A stretch of 40,067 nucleotides of DNA from Planctomycetota bacterium (lineage in GTDB: Bacteria; Planctomycetota; SZUA-567; H5-PLA8): the NCBI GenBank assembly GCA_016200135.1, contig JACQFI010000073.1, positions 1 to 40,067 on the forward strand. The letters are read 5' to 3'. The position numbers and the translations under genes were made by a program. The notes beneath the pieces are model-generated. The model did not search any database, was not told the origin of the DNA, and was given only the letters and a program-made list of their open reading frames with translations. Numbering within the stretch: position 1 is the first letter of the stretch; the number at the start of each line of letters is the position of its first letter. Shown here piece after piece: positions 1 through 8,327 of this stretch.

Positions 1-94
1 ATTTCCGCGTTCGTACACATTCAAAAAATTTGAGTAGCCTGTCACAGGCGAGTGGCTCGGCACGACCAAGACCTTCTGATTTCTAGATTCAGGC

Positions 95-211
95 CGGATG
101 TGGGTGCCATGGGTCGGCCCGATTTCTCGGGACGACCTATGCCTTTGTTCGTGTGCGGTTGAAACGGCGGCACTGGTCGCGAACGGCCGTGACCCGAGGC
201 ACCCACATCCG
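95..211. repeat. REP/MITE-like inverted repeat
   Basis: Positions 95-108 (CGGATGTGGGTGCC) are the exact reverse complement of 198-211. The similarity continues imperfectly on both sides: outward into a TCTAGATTC-like and GATTAGAATC-like flank, and inward into GGGTCGGCC and GGCCGTGACCC. The whole could fold as a long imperfect hairpin. Arms of this form (GTGGGTGCC...) are typical of REP-type intergenic elements. No transposase is attached. It marks the left edge of the low-GC patch. Confidence 0.6.
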
Positions 212-261
212 ATTAGAATCTATTCAGCGGGAACCGTACGCGCGATTCCGGCCACCCGCCA

Positions 262-290
262 TTGACCGCCAAATACCTACTGACTAGATT
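262..290 (+). promoter_or_regulatory. Candidate sigma-70-type promoter, near-leaderless
   Basis: A TTGACC -35 box (262-267) is followed after 17 bp by TAGATT (285-290). Transcription would begin around 297, immediately before the ATG at 299. The transcript would be nearly leaderless, which fits the absence of a Shine-Dalgarno sequence before that gene. This is a pattern match only. Confidence 0.4.
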
Positions 291-298
291 TCCTGCAA

Positions 299-835
299 AT
301 GCCTCAAATCGCCGAATACTTGCTCATCCTCGGAATCGACTCCTGCGAATCCGAAACACAACTCAAGGCCGCTTATCGCCGCGAGATGAAAAGATGGCAC
401 CCTGACCTTTTCCACAAAAATCCCGAGATGCTTTCGACGGCGACCGACCGCGCCAGAAAGATAAACGACGCATTCGAGCATTTGTCTGAGCTACTTGAGA
501 TCGGCCCTTTACCGAACGAAACGGTTCGCGCAAATACACCACCGGCCTCTAAACCACAGCAGGAATATCGCACCCAGCACACATACAATCGACGGCCTTT
601 CAAGACAGGCTTTCCCAATCCCAACGTTTTTGAGGTATTCGTGAAATCTTCTCATATCATCTCGATCGGATATAGTCGCGCAAATCGAACGCTGTACATC
701 AAATTCGATGGTGGCTCCGTTTATGGCTATCTTAATGTTCCTGAATCCATGTTCTCGGATTTCATCGAAGCCGAGTCACACGGCAAATTTGCCCATCGCA
801 ACATCTACAGCCAGTATAAGTACGTCAGTTATTAA
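299..835 (+). CDS. J-domain/KTSC-domain protein
   Basis: This is a 178-residue soluble protein. Residues 5-65 form a J domain with the HPD tripeptide (H34-P35-D36, in KRWHPDLF) that stimulates Hsp70 ATPase. A Pro/Gln-rich linker follows. Residues 110-178 match the KTSC domain family: an SSHIISIGYS start, TLYIKF, GSVYGYLNVP, and a YSQYKYVSY end. KTSC domains are often fused to nucleic-acid or chaperone modules, and their role is not well established. A DnaK-recruiting adaptor is a reasonable inference. The ATG has no ribosome binding site, but a promoter lies just upstream. Base composition is clearly less GC-rich than the genes from 1979 on, and repeats flank it, so it is probably an acquired or accessory gene. 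Confidence 0.82.
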   Translation: MPQIAEYLLILGIDSCESETQLKAAYRREMKRWHPDLFHKNPEMLSTATDRARKINDAFEHLSELLEIGPLPNETVRANTPPASKPQQEYRTQHTYNRRPFKTGFPNPNVFEVFVKSSHIISIGYSRANRTLYIKFDGGSVYGYLNVPESMFSDFIEAESHGKFAHRNIYSQYKYVSY

Positions 836-851
836 TTGCGGTTCAATAAAC

Positions 852-868
852 CACGGCCTCTGGCCGTG
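852..868. repeat. Short perfect palindrome after KTSC gene
   Basis: CACGGCC-tct-GGCCGTG forms a 7-bp perfect stem with a 3-nt loop, 17 bp after the stop codon of the J/KTSC gene. It lacks a T-tract, so it is more like a solitary REP-type palindrome than an intrinsic terminator, although it could stabilise the mRNA 3' end. Confidence 0.45.
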
Positions 869-920
869 AGACACGAAGAGGTTCCACCGATGCCGCGACG
901 TAGTTGCCGTTACAGAGACG

Positions 921-1027
921 CGGGGACAAACTAAAATGGCACATAGTTAAGTCGCAAATGATGGCTCGGACGCAGGGCGCATGATGCGAAATCGAGCTTA
1001 ACTATGTGCCATTCTGTTCTGTCCCCG
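921..1027. repeat. REP-type long imperfect palindrome
   Basis: The left arm (921-954) and the right arm (993-1027) are reverse complements with few mismatches. Both begin GGGGACA at the outside and contain the 17-base word AATGGCACATAGTTAAG. The 38-nt loop holds a second perfect palindrome, CGCAT-g-ATGCG (978-988). Arms starting GGGGACAGA...GGCAC.TAGTT are known from REP elements linked to IS200-like (RAYT) transposases. This copy has no transposase beside it and appears to be a non-autonomous element. It ends 42 bp before the preferred start of the DUF4238 gene. Confidence 0.7.
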
Positions 1028-1068
1028 ATTTTCGGATGGCTCCAAGGGCTTGGCAAATGGGCGTAAAT

Positions 1069-1932
1069 ATGAAGTGCCATTTTGTTCCGAAGGTCATTTT
1101 GCGGGGATTCGACAATGAGAAAACGGAACAGGTATGGACATACTTCCCAAACCGCGAACCTTTCAAGCAAAGCATCCACGATGCCGCTGCTGAGAACGGG
1201 CTATACCTAATACAGGACAACGGAGAAAGAAAAGACCCTGGCCTAGAGACCTTCTTCTCAATCATGGAAGGAAGACTTGGGGATGTTATTCGGGCGCTTC
1301 AGCAGAAAAAGATGCTGGGGATAGAAGAAAGAGAAAAAATAGGTCAATATGTCGCCCTTCAAATTGTCCGCACGCCGGCATACAAGAACGCCTTATTGGA
1401 CTCGTTCTCCGGTATGAACGAAAGACAATTGACAGAGCATATTGAAAAGACGTTCGATCATGTCCCCACAGGAATTAATTCCAACGATGTCCCGGAGACA
1501 CCCCCGACCCCCGAATCACGGCATGCCTTCTTTCTTGGGAATTTGCTCGACGAGATAACGAAAAAATGGCCTCAACTCGCGTTAAGGAAATATCGCGTCC
1601 TGCATACGACTGCCGCCTACCCATTCATTACTTCGAGCTCTGGAATCGGTATTGACTGCATGGAGGGAAACGAGACTGTATCCTTTTCAGATGAGCATGC
1701 GATTATTTTCTTGCCTTTGTCCTCCACCATCGCGGTTGAAATGACTGGATTTGTCAGGAACAGGACTGACTTATTCGCACCGCATGTCAAAGCGACCTCT
1801 ATCGGAGTTAAGGAAGTAAACAACGCCGTTGCTTACAGTACAGACCGATACGTCATAGGAAGTGGTCCAAACTACAAGTTGCCAAAGGTGTGGTGCAAAT
1901 CGGGAATGAAGGTGACCCCAAAATCCGAGTGA
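1069..1932 (+). CDS. DUF4238 family protein
   Basis: This is a 287-residue protein from the ATG at 1069. The N-terminus reads MKCHFVPKVILRGF, matching the His-x-x-Pro opening typical of DUF4238. The family also shows in the following helical stretch (residues ~35-100; LETFFSIMEGRLGDVI, QYVALQIVRTPAY) and in the strand-rich C-terminal half. Function is unknown; such genes are usually accessory. The open frame extends upstream to 1006, but the ATGs at 1006-1036 lie in or beside the repeat at 921-1027 and precede the conserved start. I therefore prefer 1069 (1057 is also possible). Composition is low-GC like the J/KTSC gene, suggesting they share an acquired patch. It converges with the pseudokinase, ending 46 bp away. 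Confidence 0.78.
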   Translation: MKCHFVPKVILRGFDNEKTEQVWTYFPNREPFKQSIHDAAAENGLYLIQDNGERKDPGLETFFSIMEGRLGDVIRALQQKKMLGIEEREKIGQYVALQIVRTPAYKNALLDSFSGMNERQLTEHIEKTFDHVPTGINSNDVPETPPTPESRHAFFLGNLLDEITKKWPQLALRKYRVLHTTAAYPFITSSSGIGIDCMEGNETVSFSDEHAIIFLPLSSTIAVEMTGFVRNRTDLFAPHVKATSIGVKEVNNAVAYSTDRYVIGSGPNYKLPKVWCKSGMKVTPKSE

Positions 1933-1978
1933 CAATTCGTGATTCCGTGACAGAGCACTCAATAAAATTCTTGATGGC

Positions 1979-3403
1979 CTAAAAATCCAGCCCTTCGCCG
2001 GCGTTGTCGGCGCGGGGGAGGCCGTTCTCGCCGTTGGTGCGGTCGAGGGCCATCTGGCGGAAGAAGCGCACGCGGGCCTCGGCTTCGGCGCGCATGGCCT
2101 CGCTGGCTTCAGGGTAGACTCGCAGGAAGCGCTCCCACTCACGCACACCGCGCCATGCGTCGCGGCGGTAGACCGATTCGAGGTCCTTCAAGCGCCTGAA
2201 ATCGGCCTCGCGCGCGCCTTCGGCTCTGGGAGCAGGAGTTTCCGCCACGGGAGCAGGCTGGAGATCGGTTGGGGCCGCGGGCGTCATCGAAGCGGCGGCC
2301 GGCGGGTTCAGTCTTGCCGGGACTGGGACCGAAGTCGCGGGTACGGCGGGGGGCCGGGCGGCGTAGCGGTCGCGCATCGACGAGTACACGCCGAAGAGCG
2401 CCATGCCCACGAGAAAAACGCCGAGCAGCGAACCGAAGAAGACGCCGAACGGCTTGAGCAGCGCGCGCCAATCGTTCGCGGCGGGCTTGTCGCGCAGCGT
2501 CCGCGGCGCGCCGGCGAAGCAGAGGTCGTCGTAATTGTGGCGCGCGGCGAGCCGTTCCAGTTTGCGCACGGCCTCGCGCGCGGAGGCGACCCGGTCGTCC
2601 GGGTTCTTGACCATCAGTTCGTCCACGAACTCGGCGAATTCCTTGGAGAGTTCCGGATACGCGACGCGCAGCGAGCGCGGGGCCTCGTAGAGATGCTTGG
2701 CCATCACGGCGGCGGGCATGCCCTTGGGGAAGGGCGGGTTGCCGGAGGCCATCACGTACATGGTCACGCCCAGCGAGTACAGGTCGCTGCGCGGATCGGT
2801 GTAGCGCCCGCGGATCATCTCGGGGGCCATATAATGCGGCGTGCCGATGGTCTGCGCGTCAAGGTGCTTGCTGAAGCACGCGGCGTCGCACTTGGAGAGC
2901 CCCAATCCAACTAAGCGCACGCGGCCGTTGGACTCGACGAGGATGTTCTTGGGCTTGAGGTTGCGGTGAACGACGCCCTTTTCGTGCAGCGCGGTTAGCG
3001 CGCGCGCGACCTGCAAGCCGATCCACACCGCGCGGCGCTCGGAGAGCCGACCGCGCTGAACCAGCAGGTCCTGCAGGCTTACGCCGGAGATGTATTCCAG
3101 CGCGCAGTAATGGTAGCCGTCGGCGGTCCCGGTCTCGTAGAGCACAGGCAGGTTCGTGTGAACCACTTGCGCACCGACGTACGCGGCGCGGTTGAAGCGC
3201 TCGAGTGCTACGTCGCAGGGCGGCGGGAATTCGGGCAGAAGTTTCAGGCAGACCGTGCGGCCGAGGCGATCTTGCCGCGCCTTGTAGATCGAGCAGACGG
3301 AACTCTCGTAAAGTTTATCGAGCAGCGTGTATCCGGCGACGCGCGGGGCGCAGACTAAAGAGGTAGGCGAGTCGTTCGGCGTCCTGATGTTCGTTGAAGC
3401 CAT
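1979..3403 (-). CDS. Membrane-anchored Ser/Thr kinase-fold protein, probable pseudokinase
   Basis: This is a 474-residue protein with a kinase fold at ~25-285, one membrane helix at ~317-340 (FGVFFGSLLGVFLVGMALFG) and a Pro/Ala-rich outer region ending in a helical segment. The lobes are recognisable (K54 in TVCLKLL; M192-APE; SDLYSLGVTMY), yet the key residues are gone. The Gly-rich loop is LYESSVCSIY, the alpha-C Glu is Ala (RFNRAAY), the HRD Asp is Asn (HRNLKPKN, N148), and DFG is GLG (166-168). Loss of both aspartates predicts no phosphotransfer. It may instead bind and report on active kinases or their substrates. The start is fixed by GGGAG 7 nt upstream. It stands alone downstream of the thioredoxin gene. 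Confidence 0.85.
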   Translation of the reverse strand: MASTNIRTPNDSPTSLVCAPRVAGYTLLDKLYESSVCSIYKARQDRLGRTVCLKLLPEFPPPCDVALERFNRAAYVGAQVVHTNLPVLYETGTADGYHYCALEYISGVSLQDLLVQRGRLSERRAVWIGLQVARALTALHEKGVVHRNLKPKNILVESNGRVRLVGLGLSKCDAACFSKHLDAQTIGTPHYMAPEMIRGRYTDPRSDLYSLGVTMYVMASGNPPFPKGMPAAVMAKHLYEAPRSLRVAYPELSKEFAEFVDELMVKNPDDRVASAREAVRKLERLAARHNYDDLCFAGAPRTLRDKPAANDWRALLKPFGVFFGSLLGVFLVGMALFGVYSSMRDRYAARPPAVPATSVPVPARLNPPAAASMTPAAPTDLQPAPVAETPAPRAEGAREADFRRLKDLESVYRRDAWRGVREWERFLRVYPEASEAMRAEAEARVRFFRQMALDRTNGENGLPRADNAGEGLDF

Positions 3404-3490
3404 TCGCGACTCCCGCCGAGCCGTCTATACAACACGCCTAAATGTACCCTTCGTTCATAGTGTTAGCAATCAGGAACTTGGGCTCAAACT

Positions 3491-3532
3491 ACAAAACAAA
3501 ACCGCCGCGGCACATGTGCGCGCGACGGTTTT
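3491..3532 (-). terminator. Rho-independent terminator after the thioredoxin gene
   Basis: On the minus strand AAAACCGTCGCG pairs with CGCGGCGGTTTT (3521-3532 with 3498-3509, one mismatch in 12), followed by a TTTTGTTTTG tract. It lies 21 bp past the thioredoxin gene stop. It also separates that gene from the pseudokinase, so the two are probably not one operon. Confidence 0.75.
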
Positions 3533-3552
3533 AACGCAGATGATACGTGTAC

Positions 3553-4470
3553 TTATTCTTTTTTCTCTTGAGGCTGGCTCTTCAGGAACTCTTCGATCTT
3601 CTTGGCCAGGTCGGACTCGGGAGCGGCGTCCTTCGCGGCCTTGAACTGGACCAGCATCCCCGGCTTATCGCCCTTCGCAGCCAGGACCTGTCCCTTGATC
3701 AGGAGGATCTTCTGCAACTCCTCGCCCTTGGGCGCGAAGTCCTTGAGAATCGCTTCGACCTTCTCCATCGCCGCGTCGGGGGTCTCGGCTACCTGAACCT
3801 CGGCCATCTTTTTGCGGATGCCGTACTTGTTCTTGAGGCCCGCCTTGTTGTCGGCGTCGAGCTTCATGATCTCTTCGACCTTGGCGTCCAGGCCGTCCGT
3901 CTTGCCGGACTCGGCGGCGAGTTCCAGGTACTGGTCGAGGAACTTGGCCTTCTCGACGCCCTCGGCTTTCTCGGCCTGCGCGAGCAGTTCCGGCAGCTTG
4001 GCCTTGCTGGTCTTCAGCTTGGTCAGATGTTCGAGGTACTTTTCCGGGCCGCCGTCGCGATAACCGGTGCGGCCGTAGACCTCGCCCTTGGAATCCATCA
4101 GCAGAATCGTGGGGAAGCCCTGGATGCCGAACTGCTGCATCAGCTTCTCGTTCTGTTCCTTCAGCTTCGCGTCGATTTCCTTGGTCTTGGGGAAGTCGAG
4201 TTCGACGAGGATGAAGCTCTTGGGGGCTTCCTTCTTGAACGTGTCCTGATCGAAGACTTCCTTCTTGAGCTTGATGCACCAGCCGCACCAATCGGAACCG
4301 GTGAAGTCCACCAGCAGGTCCTTGTTCTCCTTCGCGGCCGTCGCTTTGGCGGCCTCGAAGTCGGTCACCCAGCTTGCGCCGGGTTCGTCCGCGGCGCGGG
4401 ATCCTACCGGCGCAAAGGCCAACAGGCCGCATAAGGCAAGAAGGCTTCCCGCCAACATTCGCTTGCTCAT
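3553..4470 (-). CDS. Secreted thioredoxin-fold protein
   Basis: This is a 305-residue exported protein. Residues 1-26 are a signal peptide (SLLALCGLLAFAP, cleavage after SRA-A). Residues ~33-150 form a thioredoxin-like domain of the thioredoxin_7/DsbD-gamma type with the active site W61-C62-G63-W64-C65 and the cis-proline P120 (GIQGFPT). The remaining ~150 residues are Lys/Glu/Ala-rich helices, probably a TPR-like scaffold. It likely reduces or isomerises disulfides in the periplasm; the partner is unknown. AAAGGAG lies 5 nt before the ATG. It is a single-gene unit with its own terminator. Confidence 0.87.
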   Translation of the reverse strand: MSKRMLAGSLLALCGLLAFAPVGSRAADEPGASWVTDFEAAKATAAKENKDLLVDFTGSDWCGWCIKLKKEVFDQDTFKKEAPKSFILVELDFPKTKEIDAKLKEQNEKLMQQFGIQGFPTILLMDSKGEVYGRTGYRDGGPEKYLEHLTKLKTSKAKLPELLAQAEKAEGVEKAKFLDQYLELAAESGKTDGLDAKVEEIMKLDADNKAGLKNKYGIRKKMAEVQVAETPDAAMEKVEAILKDFAPKGEELQKILLIKGQVLAAKGDKPGMLVQFKAAKDAAPESDLAKKIEEFLKSQPQEKKE

Positions 4471-4604
4471 GAGTTCTCCTTTGGGGGATGAAATTCAGAC
4501 GCGCAAGAGCCTACGTGTACATGTCTCCATTGTCGAACTCTATTCTCCACTCGAAATCCATACGACCCGGCAACGATAAGGACGGAGGCATGCGTTCGAC
4601 TATT

Positions 4605-4644
4605 CGCATAAAATAGAACGAAGGCGGCCAGATTGGCCGCCTTC
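4605..4644 (-). terminator. Rho-independent terminator after the VIT-vWA gene
   Basis: Positions 4620-4644 form a perfect 11-bp stem (GAAGGCGGCCA / TGGCCGCCTTC) with a 3-nt loop. On the minus strand it is followed by GTTCTATTTTATG. It lies 28 bp beyond the stop codon at 4673. Confidence 0.75.
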
Positions 4645-4672
4645 GCCTTACGACTTGATACCTCAAACCCGC

Positions 4673-7600
4673 TTAGAATTGAGCCGTTGCCAGGTGGCGC
4701 ATGTCCTTGCCCGCGCCGGTGTCCGGAATCAGGCAGAAGGGTACGATCACCGGCGCTTCGACGACGCCGTCCTTGGGCTGGAAGACCACGATCACGCCGC
4801 GGCTGACGCCCATCGGGCCGGCGCTGAAGTAGTTCACGCCGATGTGGTAGGTGCCGGGGATGGCCTTCTCGCAGCGGATCACTTCCGGTCCCAGGCCCTG
4901 AGTCTGATCGCTGTAGAGCTCCAGGCACGAGACGTTGTTCTTGTGGCTGTAGAAGCACTCTTCGCCGTTCGGGTCGACGACATGCAGGTCCACGTCGCAG
5001 GCGTCGGTCTCCCAGCCTAGGGTGATGCGAAGAGCATCGGCGCGCTTCAGGTCGATGCCGTGCTTGGCGGCGCGTTCGGTGATCTCGGCCTGGACCGTGC
5101 TCGCCTTGCCGTCCTGCGACTTGATCCACGCGCGGTACAGGTAGCCGAGCTCTTCGGAGTAGACGCGCTTCACGTCGCCGTAGCGGTTGTGGAAGTCCTT
5201 CTCGCGCGCGCCTTCGAGCGTCTCGGCCGCGCCTTTGAAGTCGCCGCTCAGCCACAGGCTCAGGGCCAGCCCGCGGTACAGGTTGGGCTCGTCCTGGCGC
5301 TGCTTGAGCGCTTCCTGGAAGAGCGCCGTAGCCATCTCGTACTTCTTGGCCGTCAGCAGCACCCAGCCGCCGCGCCCAAGCAGTTCCGCGCTGTGCGGCG
5401 CGATCTCGGCGATGGAGCTGACCGCGCGCAGGGCCGTGGCGCCGTCGCCCAGGCCCGCGGCGCTCTTGCCGAGGTACTCGTACACCTGCGGGTTCTCGGG
5501 ATCGAAGGGCATCCATTCGAAGCAGAGCGCCTGGAGCGTGTCCCACTTCTGCGCCTGCGCGAGCGCGTTTGCGTACATGTTGCGCAAGTTGCGGTCGCGC
5601 GGCGCGCCCTCGACCTTGCTGCGGAGCACGTTGAACTCGCCATCGTCCGCGGGCTTGCTTAGCGAGGAGGTCCACGCGGGGGCTTGGAACTTGTTGTTCG
5701 CGGGGGTCTGATTGTTGGCAACCTCGCGTCGCCCCTCTTCGGTCGCTGCGTTTTGTTGGGCGGTCGGAGTGCTCGCAGCGCGCTCGCGGTCTGCATCGGG
5801 CCTGTTCGTGGGATCCGCCACTGCGCGCGCTTCAGGCGCAGGCGGAGCCGTCGGCGCCGCCGTGGCAGCCCGTTCTCCGGCTTGTGAATGCTCTGCCGGC
5901 CGGCCGTCCTGTCCGCCTTGTCCTTGCTGGGCCTGTTGACGCCGTCCGCCTCCAGCGCGGCTGCCAAAGCCGCCCTCATCCGCGCGTAATTGATCGACCG
6001 CTGCCCCCGGCGCGGCTTGTTCGAGCTGAGCGTCTTTGCCGGCTTTGTCCTCCATGTCCTGGAGCGGCTCGGCTTTGGTCGCGTCATCCAACTTCTTCAG
6101 TTGTTCCGCGTTCTTTCCCGCTTCGGCCGTCTCTTCGCCGAGCGCCTTGTCTTCCTTGGCATCGGCCTGCTTTTCCATGCGGCCCTTGAATTTTGCGCTG
6201 GGTTTCGCGGGAGCCGGAGGCGCTGGGCGCAGCGCCAGATCCTCGGCCTTGCGCGCCTTGAGTTCGATGCCGGCCGCGCCGACGACCATCACGTCGGCCA
6301 GGGAGGTCCGTTCGATCTTGAAGCGCGCGTAATCGTTCTCGGTTTCGAGCACCAACAGCGAGGTCAGCGGCGGGCAGAGCACGCGGTTCTTTACCGAGAG
6401 CTCGACGCGCTTGAGCTTCGATTCGGTGACTTTCTTGGCGTCCTTCTCTTCCTGTTCGAGCTTCTCCATGTGATTGAGCAGCGCGCCGACGGCCTCGCGC
6501 TTGAGCAGCGGCGCGAACGCGGGCGTCTCGGCGGGCGTGCCATCGAGCGGCACGTCCACGCGGCCCAGACCCTTGGGATAGGTGACGCCGGGCTTGGCCT
6601 TGGCGCCCTCCTTGAGTTCGCAGAAGACGATCATCTCGCTGCCGGGCCGCACGTCGCGGAAAGTCTTGGGATAGATCCACGCCGCGCCTTCGTCGTAGAA
6701 CTCGAACGAGTGCCCGAGCGGCTCCGTGAGTTCCGCGACCGTCTTCGCGACGGACTCATCCATCTTGTCGTTGAGCGGGAGTTCGATTACGCGGCCGTTG
6801 GTCTTGGCCGTGATGGCGTTGAGCATCTTCTCGTCCTGCTTGTTGCCGAGGACCAGCGCGTGGAGCACGTGCTGCGCGGGCCATTCGCCCAGTTCGGCGA
6901 CGACTTCGGCGATCTCGCGCTTGCCCCACGTCGCGATGCCATCGCTGACGAGCACGAAGCGCGCGGGTTCCTTGGTCGCGCGGGCGGCAGCGCCGATGTG
7001 CTTGAGCGCCTGGCCCAGGTCCGTCGCGCCGAGGCAGTGCCGGCGGCGCAGGCTGTCCACGATGTTCGAGGTCGTGGCGCCGTCCACCACGTTCAGCGTG
7101 TTGCTCTGGTAGAGGAAGGCGACGTCCGTGTCGAAGGCGTTGGCGAGGACCTTCTCCGCGCCGCGCGACTTGAGCGCGCTGAAGAGTTTGGTGGCGGCTT
7201 CCAGCTTGCGTGCTTCCATGTCCGCGCCGCTGGCGCTGGTGTCGAAGTAGAAGACCCAGTCGCGCTTGACGTTCGCTTCCTCGGAGGCGGGCAGGTCGTC
7301 GCGGTAGGCCACCATCTCGTAGTTACCGGCCTTGAGGACGTTCAGTCGCGGCGCGTCTACCGCAGGCTTGAAGCTCAGTTCGATGTCGCGGTCGGGGGTA
7401 AAATCGGTCGCGTGCTTGTTCAGGCGGATCACCTGGCCGTCCATGGCTTGTGCGGAGAGGTACTTCGCGGTGTCCTCGCCCAGGCTCTCGCCCGAGAAAT
7501 ACTGGACCACGCCATTAAAGGTGAAGTCGCCGATCTTCGGCATTCCGGCCAGGGGGATCGTGAGCTTGCGTTCGTTACCCTTGAGCGGGAGCGTTTGCGA

Positions 7601-8086
7601 GTAGCTCAGCACCAGCCGCACCGTGCCGTTGGCGGGGATGGGGAAGACTTTGGCCGAGAAGCGGTTGCCCTGGTCCTGTTCGAGCAGCGCCGGGTCGCGC
7701 AGCGAGTGCAGGATCTCGCGGTAGACCTGCCGCGCGCGCTGCGTCTCGACGACTTCGCCTTCCATCAACTTGCCGTCCACTTCCTTCGCGAAGCGGCTCA
7801 CCGTCGCGCCGGTGGGCAGAAGGTACATGAAGCGCCCTTCGATCTGCCGGTTTACCGGGTTGCGGAAGGTCAGCTCCATTTCAGTGAGCGCCAGCGGGCC
7901 GTGCAACGCAACGCGCAGCTCGTATTTCTCGATTGCCAGATCCTGGCCGTCCGGGTTGGTGAGGCTCACCGGGCAGACCGCGAGCTTGGCTTCTCCTCCG
8001 GCCGCGGCCATGCAAGTAGCCACGAGCATGATCGCCAGCGTGGCGACAAAGGCTTGGAAGACGCGGCGGGATTCCATTACGACCAT
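4673..8086 (-). CDS. VIT and vWA domain protein with TPR and DUF2135 C-terminus
   Basis: This is a 1137-residue exported protein from the ATG at 8086, chosen because GGAGG lies 8 nt upstream; the open frame runs on to 8266. The signal peptide is ~1-30. A VIT domain follows (~45-165, with EGRFMYLLPTGA). The von Willebrand A domain (~276-445) has an intact MIDAS: D282-T-S-A-S286, the Thr in GATDL, and SDG 381-383. A long Ala/Gln/Gly-rich linker leads to a TPR-like region and a DUF2135 domain (GWETDACDVDLHVVDPNGEE). VIT-vWA proteins mediate metal-dependent adhesion or protein contacts, and DUF2135 is seen in YfaP-like secreted proteins. A surface or periplasmic scaffold is likely. A terminator follows. 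Confidence 0.88.
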   Translation of the reverse strand: MVVMESRRVFQAFVATLAIMLVATCMAAAGGEAKLAVCPVSLTNPDGQDLAIEKYELRVALHGPLALTEMELTFRNPVNRQIEGRFMYLLPTGATVSRFAKEVDGKLMEGEVVETQRARQVYREILHSLRDPALLEQDQGNRFSAKVFPIPANGTVRLVLSYSQTLPLKGNERKLTIPLAGMPKIGDFTFNGVVQYFSGESLGEDTAKYLSAQAMDGQVIRLNKHATDFTPDRDIELSFKPAVDAPRLNVLKAGNYEMVAYRDDLPASEEANVKRDWVFYFDTSASGADMEARKLEAATKLFSALKSRGAEKVLANAFDTDVAFLYQSNTLNVVDGATTSNIVDSLRRRHCLGATDLGQALKHIGAAARATKEPARFVLVSDGIATWGKREIAEVVAELGEWPAQHVLHALVLGNKQDEKMLNAITAKTNGRVIELPLNDKMDESVAKTVAELTEPLGHSFEFYDEGAAWIYPKTFRDVRPGSEMIVFCELKEGAKAKPGVTYPKGLGRVDVPLDGTPAETPAFAPLLKREAVGALLNHMEKLEQEEKDAKKVTESKLKRVELSVKNRVLCPPLTSLLVLETENDYARFKIERTSLADVMVVGAAGIELKARKAEDLALRPAPPAPAKPSAKFKGRMEKQADAKEDKALGEETAEAGKNAEQLKKLDDATKAEPLQDMEDKAGKDAQLEQAAPGAAVDQLRADEGGFGSRAGGGRRQQAQQGQGGQDGRPAEHSQAGERAATAAPTAPPAPEARAVADPTNRPDADRERAASTPTAQQNAATEEGRREVANNQTPANNKFQAPAWTSSLSKPADDGEFNVLRSKVEGAPRDRNLRNMYANALAQAQKWDTLQALCFEWMPFDPENPQVYEYLGKSAAGLGDGATALRAVSSIAEIAPHSAELLGRGGWVLLTAKKYEMATALFQEALKQRQDEPNLYRGLALSLWLSGDFKGAAETLEGAREKDFHNRYGDVKRVYSEELGYLYRAWIKSQDGKASTVQAEITERAAKHGIDLKRADALRITLGWETDACDVDLHVVDPNGEECFYSHKNNVSCLELYSDQTQGLGPEVIRCEKAIPGTYHIGVNYFSAGPMGVSRGVIVVFQPKDGVVEAPVIVPFCLIPDTGAGKDMRHLATAQF

Positions 8087-8162
8087 GTTTGTAACCTCCA
8101 GTTTCCGATACCTGATGAGACGCAGTGCAGCACGAAAGGTTTCCGGGAAAGGGCACAACTGC

Positions 8163-8204
8163 ACCACAAAGACACGAAGGCCACGAAGGAGGGCCACGAA
8201 GAAC
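8163..8204. repeat. Intergenic word repeat (CCACAAAG / CACGAAG type)
   Basis: Words ccacaaag, acacgaag, gccacgaag and ccacgaag follow each other at about 8-9 nt (with one 5-nt gap) in the 241-bp spacer between the VIT-vWA start and the GH88/105-like gene. It is one of the family of tracts described in the findings. Here only one arm is present, with no inverted partner. Confidence 0.6.
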
Positions 8205-8327
8205 GACATGGATTGGATAACTGCTTTGTACGATGGTGGTTGAAAGTGGGCACAGGTGCAACGCAAATATCGATTTCGCGCCCTGCTTGGCAGATAACTC
8301 GCGCACCAAGCATCCCGCGACCGCGCC

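Larger units (their letters stand above)
1..298. other. Intergenic region with palindromes, no gene seen
   Basis: I see no convincing coding region here. It contains a short hairpin at 37-49 (GCCTG-tca-CAGGC), a large inverted repeat at 95-211 listed separately, and a candidate promoter at 262-290. The hairpin is beside an A-rich stretch (23-28). On the minus strand it therefore looks like a stem followed by Ts, but no minus-strand gene lies upstream of it for it to terminate. Confidence 0.6.

Noticed and set aside
1006..1068. Upstream start of the DUF4238 gene
   Set aside because: It begins inside the REP palindrome and lies before the conserved family N-terminus.
4586..4601. 16-bp word AGGCATGCGTTCGACT repeated at 24076-24091
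   Set aside because: One exact 16-mer pair in 40 kb is close to what chance allows, and the surroundings do not match.
8087..8266. Longer N-terminus for the VIT-vWA protein
   Set aside because: It would precede the signal peptide, crosses a word repeat, and a perfect GGAGG supports the start at 8086.
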